Assembly (NCBI GenBank): GCA_027922465.2
Contig: BQMF02000019.1
Location: 1,240,001 to 1,304,000, forward strand
Source of the DNA: Turritopsis dohrnii
Lineage: Eukaryota > Cnidaria > Hydrozoa > Anthoathecata > Oceaniidae
DNA length: 64,000 bases
Direction: 5' to 3'
Position numbers and translations under genes: made by a program. The notes beneath the pieces were generated by a model, which did no database searches, was not told the DNA's origin, and worked only from the letters and a program-made list of their open reading frames with translations. Numbering within the stretch: the stretch's first letter is position 1; each line of letters begins with the position of its first letter. Shown piece after piece: positions 54,969-64,000 of the stretch.

Positions 54969-57142
54969 TTAACTCACATTTTTATCACTGTAACACACTG
55001 CTGTTGAAAAAAAAGTTGTTGAACTTTCGTTAATTTTTGTTCATTTTTCACAAAAATATACAACTTCTTGAAAGATGCTAAAAAAGGGCTTTCAATTGAT
55101 GTAAACATGATTTTTAAATTCTGTATACACATCGAAAAAAGCAACTTCATAATTTCTATTCCAACATTTTGTGTTTGCGATTGTGTATGAACAGAACTTT
55201 TGCTATCAATAAAATTCTCTTCTAACAGTGAGTTTTGTGCGAACGTTAATTTCGTTTGTGATTCAATAAAATTAACGTTAATTTCGTTTCGTATCCAACG
55301 AGGGTCACACATGTGTGACCGTCGTAAATATCTTTTGTTCTACGAATATTCGCTAGTCTTTTACGGTCGAGCATTTATCGCGGATGAGAAAGGGTGGTCT
55401 GTTGATATTATAATAATAGCGCTTTAAAAACATTGCCAAATGTAGTTATAAGTAATTTGGCGCGTCTCATAAGCTGATCGAAGTCACCCCATAATCGATA
55501 TTGTCGTTTTCTTGGAAAGATCAGGTTATTTCTCTGGAATTACAAGTTTAGTTAATGTGAAATTTTGCACTGAAATAGAAGAAATATGTAATGTAATGAT
55601 TCCAAAGTTTCAGAAGTAATGGTTTAGTGTATCGGAAGTTATTTTTAAAATAGTGGCAAAATTGATCGAAGTCACCCCGCTTTACGGTAGATACTATTTT
55701 AACTTTACCTCTCAATACCAATTCACATCATCATAATCATGTTAGTAAACAATATTGATCATGATCTGTAGTAGCCATTATCAACTTCTAAACTCTTTAC
55801 TTTCTATATTTCATACCTGTAAACAAATTAATAACACTCGATTTACTTTCCAGGATACTTTCCTATTGTAAACATACACTTTCTCTTTGCTTATTACTGC
55901 AATTCCACTACCATTTTTATACAGTGAAAGTCATAAAAATGCTTTCTTCGTAACTTCATAACTGTGGAGCCATTTTGAATTAAATAAAATAAGGAACAGC
56001 AACTTCGTTACCAAAACAAATCATTAACTGCTCGAGGGACATGCATCTTAATGATTTGATCGTTTTAACTCTGTTTTTACTCTCTTTTAACGCTGTATTT
56101 ACTAAATCCGTTTGACTCATGTACTTACGTATATTACTTTATATCTTTTCCAAACAATTTCTCTCCGAAAAGAAGTAAAACCATTTTCTTCACCAATGTA
56201 AATAAACAGCATCCTTTCTGCAGCCATTTTTAAACAACTTCAACTTCATCTACACTACTCTACTCTACTGCTGCACTCCCATAACTATTTGATAACTATA
56301 AAAAGAAATACGTAAACAGCTCGTAAAATAAAAATAGACTTTCTTCATCTCGTTCTTCGTTTCGTTTTCCTCTGAAAAAACCTATATATAAAAAACAACA
56401 TCTGTTTAAAAACTCACCTAAGCATGTGGTTATACCTGTTCTTTTATTAATCTAAAATAAAATCTAAAATACAATAACAATAAAAGTTTAACAATAAATT
56501 GATAACTAAAACGTAAACAAACATTTAAATACATTTAAATACTAACTTGTTCTTCTATTAATCAAAAATAACAGTTTTATAATAATACCTTTTGTTCGTT
56601 CGATCTTTCTGCAGCTAATTTTTAAAAACTTCACTGCACTTCTTCTGTATATCTAAATATGATTTTTCATTGTAAACAAACAACTAACCCGTGTTCTTTT
56701 ATTAATAAGAGTAAAACTTTAGCAATAAACACGATAATAAAACGTTTTATAATAATAACAATACCTGTGTTTCTTCGTCAGTTCTTTCGTCGATTTGCTG
56801 CCTAAAACAATCAAATTTAAATTAAAATATTCGTATACAAAAAGAAACACGTCTTCTTGGCGAAGTTTCACGAAATGATCGTTGACAAATTTTGAACAAA
56901 GAAGATTGCATTGCTCGCACTCCTCCAAAGACGTTTTTCGGCTGATTTCCACTGCGCAAACCAAAAATAACAAAACGGAGGAGCATATACTAATCGCGGA
57001 AAATCAAAAAAAGTGTTCTCGCTTCTACGTGGTTTTACGACAAAAAGGGAAAAAATAAGAAGGATTTGACCGTGAAAAAAAAACAAATATGTCACTCTCT
57101 AAAATAAAAGTGTGACACACAATCGCGAATTAGTATAATAAG

Positions 57143-58850
57143 ATAGCCGCCCAGGCGGCGTCGCTCGCCACCCATGTTCAGTATGCGTTGTGTCGCAGAA
57201 TTTAACTTGTGTAAAAGTTTCTTTTCAGGCATTAATTTTTCAATTCATTTCTTACATTTAAAACAGAAATTTAAAACTGAAACAAATAGCAATATGGCTC
57301 AGAATATATATCTACATGCAGAAGAGAAGTAACTTTTGTGTAAAAATAGCAAAAGCACAGAACTGTTTACCCAGACATACAAAACATTGAATAACATTAC
57401 GAAATGTGAATTGAAAACAAATCGATACCTTCCAACTGTGTTTCTTTTGTGTCAAAGTTACATTGGTTAGCAACCATTAATGAATTTTTGAAATGATAGT
57501 CTGTTCTTCCCAAAACCATCAACATCATGATAAAAACCATGAGTTTCATTTTTTTTAACGGTTTACGTGCTTTTTTATTATTAATCTCACCTAAAAAATA
57601 TTTCAATTGTATAAAAATGCAGAAAAAGATAATCATGCTATGACATGGTTGAAATAAAAAACAAAACAAAAAACAAAAAGTAAATTTATGTACGCATTTA
57701 TCCTAAAAATAACTATAATTAAAAACACAAATTCAATGACAGAATTTGTAAAGCTTTTGATTGGAAAAGTCTATAAAATCAAGGAATACTATATGTTTAT
57801 ACGGATTCAACACTCAACACTGGAGCTAAATTAAATAAAGACTTTTAACGTGGGATACACAACCAAACATCAAAATAATAAAAATAATTGAAACAATGAA
57901 ATGCCCTAGCCATAATTTAATACCGAAAAGATAAAAAGTAACAGATAAAAACATAATGCCAAACTTGTTTTCCCATGCATAGTACGTAAACAACTACCAT
58001 AACACAAAATAATGTGTAATCATGACAAAATATAAGAATCCATCCAGCAATGCAATGCTTCTTATTTGTAGTAGCACAATCTTATCACATTGCACAGCAA
58101 TAATTAATGAATTTCTGAAATACATAACTAACTAACCCTTAACTAACCCTCACAACATCATAAACCATGTGCTTCATTTATTTTATGGTTTATATAACTT
58201 TTTCTTTTCTGACCTAAAAGAAAAAGATTTCAGTGAAGAACAGCTACAATCTACACTACTACTGCAACAACCATACAAACAAAAGCAAAAGACATAAATG
58301 ACAGACAGGCAGAGAGACAAAGCACCAAACATCGTCAATAAAATATACAGGGAAATTTAAAAAAAGCAGACATGGTTGAGATGAGATAAGACAGCATAAC
58401 ACGTTCCCATTTCCACAGTCATGAGAACCATTTTTAATTGATCTGTAAATAAATAAATCTTCTTTGCTAACTAATGGCGCGCGTTACCAAAACAAATTTT
58501 TACTGCACTTCTTCTGTATAGCCACATTATTTGATAACTAAAACGAAATAAGTAAAACCCTGAAAATGTGCTGTATATTTTCCACTCGCATTTCTTCTGT
58601 GCTTTTACATCGTAAACAAACATTTAAATACATGCATAATAAAATACATCAATACAACTAACTAACTCACTTACAGGTGCTACCCGTTGTTTTATTAATC
58701 TAAAATACAATAACAGTAAAAGTTTTGCAATAAACACGATAATAAAACGTTTTATAATAATAAAACATTCGTATGTATACAAATCTGTGTTTCTTCGTGA
58801 AGTTCACAACGAAGAAATGAAATCCGTTATTAACGAACTAATTTTAAGGC
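57143..58850 (-). mobile_element. Long-family Helitron, 5' truncated
   Basis: The 3' end carries the intact palindrome GCCGCC-tggGCGGC with CTAT for CTAG. The body matches copies A and B with indels. It stops at about 58850 just inside the family 5' region (ttaacgaactaatttt), where another 3' end begins, so the true 5' end is lost. Confidence 0.65.
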
Positions 58851-60013
58851 GGTGTCGCTCGCCACCCATGTTCAGTATGCGTTAATTAAAAACACAAACG
58901 TAAAGACAGAAATTTGTATAGCTAAAGAATTTTTAATAACTGAAAACATTCTATGGAAGCATTTTTAAAAACAGGGTAAAATCTCCTCTGCTGGCTAATT
59001 CAAAACACAACTAAACAACCCTGCATTCTTTATTTATTCAGCATACTAACTAAATAGATATATAATATTTTAACTTTGGTTTAACTTCAAATATAAGAGG
59101 ATACCTTTCAAAACCAATTCACATCATCGTCATGTTTGTATACAACAACATTGATTATCTTCTGCGGCCATTTTCAAACACTTCTAAACTGTTTACTTTC
59201 TAAACAAATATTAATAACACTTTATTTCCAGCACACTTTTCTACTGCAAACACATAAAATATCCTTGCTCCTACTCTCTTTAATATTTCTTCGCTACTGA
59301 AATTTGTCTACCATTTTTATAACACTCAAAGACAAAAACACTGGCTTCTAAGTTCCCCAGCACTGTTTTTATGTCGTTTTTATATAAATCTTCCGTTAAT
59401 AATAAGTCTTTTATATAGCTAAAATACGTAAATAAACCCACGAAACTTCCCATGAAAAAATCGTCGTGAATAAAAATGGCAAGTAACAAAATAAACATCA
59501 TCTTTTCTGCAGCCATTTTTAAACAACTTTCACTGCACTTTGCACTTTGCACTGCACGTCTGTATACTAATACTTGATAACTCACTTACGCATGTTCTAA
59601 TACAATACAATACAATAACAGTAAAAGTATAACAATAAAAGTTTTAAATACATATAAAACTTTCCCGTTTCTTCTTCAAAAGAGCAGCAGAAATGAAGAA
59701 CCTTATTAACGAACTCCGTTGCTATGAATTTTTCAGCCAATCAAAATAGCGCATTTCAAGAGTTTTCCTTTATTAGCCAATAAAAACGATCAGCGCCGGG
59801 ACTTCCCCATATATAAAATCCTTTTGTAAAACCACCGTTCCCTCATTTTGATGCAGTAGGAAACGGTTTCATTTCGGCCTTTTTATTTGGGCATATAAGC
59901 CCATTGGCGAATGGACTAACTACCGCTATATGACCACGATTAAGAAGATTTTGACCGCAAATTTTGAAAAAAAACATCACTCTCTAAAATAAAAGTGGTA
60001 TGCACGATTGCGA
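58851..60013 (-). mobile_element. Long-family Helitron, internally shortened
   Basis: Starts with a partial 3' terminus (ggcggtgtcgctcgccaccc) whose hairpin is half missing and ends with a proper 5' end at 60013. It includes CCAAT boxes near 59750-59790 and a MAAE-type ORF of 78 codons (59280-59516). Confidence 0.6.
59280..59516 (-). pseudogene. Captured short ORF (MAAE-type), longest version
   Basis: MAAEKMMFILLLAIFIHDDF continues through LFTYFSYIKDLLLTEDLYKN to a stop, 78 residues. The start matches the other copies; the rest diverges from them. The N-terminal stretch is hydrophobic. No family is recognised. Confidence 0.35.
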
Positions 60014-60028
60014 ATTAGTATAAGTAGA

Positions 60029-62287
60029 CTAGCCGCCAAGGCGGCGTCGCTCGCCACCCATGTTCAGTATGCGTTCTGTCGCAGAATTTCACTTGTGTAA
60101 AAGTTTTTTACAGGCATTAATTTGTTATTACATTCAGAAGATTAAAAACAGAAACAAATAGCAACATGGCTCAGAATATATATTTATACGCAGAAGAGAA
60201 GTAACTTTAATGTAAAAAAAATGGCAATATATAACACAGAACTGTTTACCCAGACATACAAAACCAAACATTACAAAATGTTAATTGAAAACAAATTGAT
60301 ACCTTCCAACTGTTTCTTTTGTGCCAAAGTTACATTGGACAGCAACCATTAATTAATTTTTGAAATGATAGTCTGTTCTTCCCAAAACCATCAACATCAT
60401 GATAAAAACCATGAGTTTCATTTCTTTAACGGTTTACGTGCTTTTTTATTATTAATCTTACCTAAAAAATATTTGAATTGTATAAAAATGCAGAAAAAGA
60501 ATCATGCTATGGTTGAAATAAAAAACAAAACAAAAAACAAAAAGTAAATTCATGCACGCATTTATCCTAAAAATAATTAATTAAAAACACAAATTCAATG
60601 ATAGAATTTGTAAAGGTTTTTGATTGGAAAGTCTATAAAATCAACCAATGCTATAAGTTAATGCAGGTTCAACACTCAACACTGGAGCTAAACTAAATAA
60701 AGACTTTTAACGTGGAATACACAACCAAACATCAAAATAATAAAAATAATTGAAACAATGCAATGAAATGCCCTACCAAAGCCATAATTTAATACCGAAA
60801 AAATAAAAAGTAACAAATCAAAACATAATGCCAAACTTATATACCCAGGCATAGTACGTAAACGATTACCATAACACAAAATAATGCATAATCATGACAA
60901 AATATAAGAATCCATCCAGCAATGCAATGCTTCTTAGTAGCACAGTCATCACATTACAGCAATAATAATGAATTTCTGAAATACATTATCCATTCTTCTC
61001 TTAACTAACCCTCACAACATCATAATTTAACCATGTGCTTCATTTCTTTAATGGTTTATATAACTTTTTCTTTTCTGACCTAAAAGAAAAAGATTTCAGT
61101 GAAGAACAGCTACAATCTACACTACTACTGCAACAACCATACAAACAAAAGCAAAAGACATAAATGACAGACAGGCAGAGAGACAAAGCACCAAACATCG
61201 TCAATAAAATATACAGGGAAATTTAATAAAAAGCAGACATGGTTGAGATGAGATAAGACAGCATAACACGTTTCCCATTTCCACAGTCATGAGAACCATT
61301 TTTAATTGATCTGTAAATAAATAAATCTTCTTTGCTAACTAATGGCGCGAGTTCAAAACAAATTTTTACTGCGCTCCCCTCGTTTTCGTTTCTTTTCAAA
61401 AAAAACTTAAAATTAAAACCATTCGTTACCGTGTAAATAAACATCATTTTTTTCTGCATTCACTGCACTTCTTCTGTATAGCCACATTATTTGATAACTA
61501 AAACGAAATAAGTAACCCTGAAAATATGCTGGATACATTCTTCCACTCGCATTTCTTCTTTGTTTTCCACTGACATAAACCATTTCACTGTGATTTTACG
61601 TTGTAAACAAACATTTAAATACATGCATAAATAAAAGACATCAATACATCTTACTCACTTACGCATGTGCTAATTTTTCTTTTATTAATCTAAAATACAA
61701 CAACAGTAACAGTTTAGCAATAAGCACGATTATAAAACGTGTTTTATAATAATAAACCTTCGTATATACAAACCTGTGTTTCTTCGTCAAATTCACAACC
61801 GAGAATGAAAACCGTTTGAAAGAACGAACTTTTTGGAAATCGTCAGCCAATCAAATGATAACTCACTTACAATACAATACAATACAATACAATAACAGTA
61901 AAAGTACAACAATAAAAGTTTTATTATTAAAACTTTCTCGTTTCTTCTTCAAAAGAGCAGCAGAAATGAAGAACCTTATTAACGAACTCCGTTGCTATGA
62001 ATTTTTCAGCCAATCAAAATAGCGCATTTCAAGAGTTTTCCTTTATTAGCCAATAAAAACGATCAGCGCCGGGGCTTCCCCATATATAAGATTCTTGTTC
62101 AAAGCCACCGTTCCCTCATTTTGATGCAGTAGGAAACGGTTTTATTTCGGCCTTTTTATTTGGGCATATAAGCCCATTGGCGAATGGACTAACTACCGCT
62201 ATATGACCACGATTAAGAAGATTTCGACGGTAAATTTTAAAAAAAACCATCACCCTCTAAAATAAAAGTGGGATGCACGATTGCGGA
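60029..62287 (-). mobile_element. Long-family Helitron, full-length copy
   Basis: 3' palindrome GCCGCC-ttGGCGGC with CTAG at 60029-60032, and a 5' end at 62287 (TCCGCAATCGTGCATCCC). Its 5' part is duplicated: the block from ataacagtaaaagt to the MAAE-upstream region occurs both near 61690-61760 and 61885-61990. A pair of CCAAT boxes lies near 62015-62055. A MAAE-like ORF occupies 61223-61459. This copy ends the array. Confidence 0.75.
61223..61459 (-). pseudogene. Captured short ORF (MAAE-type), variant
   Basis: MQKKMMFIYTVTNGFNFKFF, 78 residues in total. Start and MMFIY core align with other copies. It encodes a different C-terminal part because of indels. Confidence 0.3.
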
Positions 62288-64000
62288 TTAGTATAGCGCG
62301 ATGTGTATATATGCCTTGTGTATATAATTATCAAAAGCTTAACTGTAGTTTCGAAAACTGGTTGTGTAAAAGAGATCTGTATGACGTTGTTTCGTTTTTT
62401 CGTTTTATACTTTCATAGTATAAACGTTTGGTAGATGTTGATTTTAGAAATTATTTTTCCCCATATAAATACATCTATATACACTGCAGACTATCATGAT
62501 TATGAAACGCCAGAAATACACAACTGAGCTGCTAACATATTTATTTTATGTTACCACTGATAAATTCTTATAACAAATACTATGTTTATCCTCTTCTTGT
62601 TGTTTTTCTGACTAACATCATTCACAAAACAAGAAGCTCAGCAGCATCAACACGGTAGCCAAAAGAACTTATCGTAGCCGATGGAGATTCAAATTCGTAA
62701 ATCCGGTTTTCTACTAGGCAATTTAGAACACGCTCAGAGAGGCGAAAATTGTTTTTAATAATAGTGCGTTTGCATTCAATTATCACCCTAGACATGAGTT
62801 TCACTGATAACATTAAAAATGGATTCGCAAGTGTAAATAAGGCTTTACTAAAAAGCACCAGAAACTATTTGCTAAAAACAAAAGAAATATGCTTAACTGG
62901 AACAATATGCTTAACTGGAACGTATGTTATTTCAAAATTTGATAACCATTAGACCCATAAGAAAAAATCGAAACAAAAACCAAACTTCTTCGGAAAAAAA
63001 GTAACAAAATAAAGTGAAAAACACATCTGAAATACTACGTTTGACTTTGATCATGGACGTATAAAAAGAGAAGGAATCACAACTGATACTTAAGCCTTTC
63101 ATTTCTATTATTGAAATCTATTCTGTCGGCATTTCTTTGATGTAATCCTCGCCTCGCATTTCACTGGATAGGTTTATACGACGCCGTAGACTTAATGGCA
63201 TGTGGAAAATCAAAGAGTTGAGAGAAAATACGATTTGCGGATACAATATTCTTTAGTATCACAAAACCATTTTTTAAAAATGTCGGATTGAAATTAAGAT
63301 AAATTTCTCGGAGTCGGAAGTATTTTGTGCGTATACTTATATCCAAATAATCGGTACTTTGAAAGACGGCTGGGTGATGCCCATGCATTCAATTATGAAA
63401 ATTTCATGAACTACACCTTCCTAGCTGCATCAAAGTTGGAACTCAAATCACTTCTCATTAGTTAGTATGTTTCTGTTTATAACTTTTGATACGATAGCGA
63501 ATCTTCGCGGATGCCAAAAGATCCAAACGAACAACTTAGATTCCTATGGCATCCCGTTCAACATTTTTAAACGAGTCTCATCTGACGGTTTTAAAGACTG
63601 TATGAACCTGATGTTTTTACCATGAATTATGATCGCATAAGTTGTTCTTATAAATACATCACAAGATTTAAAAATTAATGAACAGGTTGTTGCCCAACTT
63701 GTTATCATTGGTTAGTTTTCCTTCAACAAAGCTTCCGACGGCCCTGTGTTTGAAGAAAAAAACTTTTTAGGATAAATAATAAGTCGTATGTAACAAACAG
63801 TTTTGTTGAAAAAGATGAAGAAATGCAGACTGGAGTGACTGCTTTTAGGCATGCTAGCGAGCATGCGTATTAGTAAATGAACTTCTTTCCAAGGAAACTT
63901 CCAATGTTGCATTGTAGATGTAGTTCCGCAAAATACTTGAATAAGCGCCCGGACTTTTAAGCAAAATTTTTATTATTAAGGGTATTTAAGGGTACTTATT
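62288..64000. other. No gene recognised
   Basis: Right flank of the array. A minus-strand frame near 63161-63388 has leucine-rich-repeat-like spacing (RLREIYLNFNPTFLKNGF) but is too short to support. Nothing else was seen. Confidence 0.35.

Larger units (their letters stand above)
53913..55687. mobile_element. TA-flanked TIR transposon (non-autonomous, 1775 bp)
   Basis: Perfect 25-bp inverted ends starting CCGTAAAGCGGGGTGACT, flanked by TA at 53911-53912 and 55688-55689. Copy A shows the empty site (aactaaatagatac at about 50719). The core ggggtgacttcgat is repeated just inside the left end and, inverted, near 55478, suggesting multiple transposase-binding sites. A TA duplication fits the Tc1/mariner/pogo group. 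No transposase ORF was recognised. A nested inverted repeat (54473-54714) and a dispersed repeat (54806-54968) lie within. Confidence 0.85.
52716..57128 (-). mobile_element. Long-family Helitron with chimeric 3' end, copy B, interrupted
   Basis: Shares the same chimeric 3' junction as copy A, so both descend from one read-through product. CTAG is at 52716-52719 and the 5' end at 57128. It is interrupted at 53911 by a 1.78-kb TA-flanked transposon absent from copy A. MAAE-type and RKTSLEECEQC frames are present near 56230 and at 56719-56973. Confidence 0.7.

Noticed and set aside
63161..63388. Leucine-rich-repeat-like ORF
   Set aside because: One or two repeat-like stretches only, no flanking repeats or splice support.

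Overview
The window looks like repeat-rich intergenic DNA from an AT-rich invertebrate genome, most likely a cnidarian. The evidence is: metazoan spliced genes, a single-exon rhodopsin-type GPCR, a THAP-domain gene, Penelope-like elements (PLEs) with hammerhead-like motifs, a Helentron that fuses a replicase/helicase to an endonuclease, and many Helitron-type and TIR elements. The species cannot be named from sequence alone. There are no bacterial genes, rRNA operons, CRISPR arrays or clear tRNA genes; the only tRNA-like sequence is a SINE.

Layout. 0-6.3 kb: a 2A-like peptide remnant, then two head-to-tail Helitron-type elements on the plus strand (1912-3954 and 3969-6325), the second carrying a broken Mutator-like transposase. 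6.7-13.2 kb: one decayed Helentron holding a cysteine-peptidase region with a degenerate 2A motif, a Lys-rich region, Rep, Pif1 helicase and endonuclease. Its Rep block is inverted relative to the rest, and a tRNA-SINE has inserted into it. 14.0-15.5 kb: candidate spliced host exons, including a PHD-like segment. 15.7-18.45 kb: an intact PLE with a 780-codon ORF (RT plus GIY-YIG) between two identical 201-bp repeats, each with a hammerhead-like motif. 18.5-24.4 kb: MITEs (a Harbinger-like element with TTA duplication, a 165-bp TIR element, nested inverted repeats) and a 5'-truncated PLE of another lineage with its own hammerhead-like motif. 24.9-26.7 kb: a nearly complete, frameshifted Mutator-like transposase. 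29-30.7 kb: a 46-bp perfect hairpin with a hammerhead-like loop and a foldback element. 31.6-34.7 kb: a THAP gene with stop codons. 36.1-37.0 kb: an intact GPCR, the only clear intact host gene. 37-46 kb: mostly no recognisable genes.

46.7-62.3 kb: a long array of Helitron-type elements, nearly all on the minus strand. It mixes a ~550-bp short family, with a textbook 3' hairpin plus CTAG, and a 2-3 kb long family ending in a GC-rich palindrome plus CTAG. The array contains chimeric 3' ends, a 3.37-kb tandem duplication and a later TA-flanked transposon that dates it. The long family carries CCAAT-box promoter-like sequence and short ORFs shared between copies, as expected for captured host exons. 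The short family carries TGACGTCA (CRE-type) sites.

Most functions here belong to mobile elements: rolling-circle transposition (Helitron, Helentron), target-primed retrotransposition (PLE), cut-and-paste transposition (Mutator-like, Harbinger-like, TA element) and a SINE relying on another element. Assignments come from reading motifs; no database search was run.
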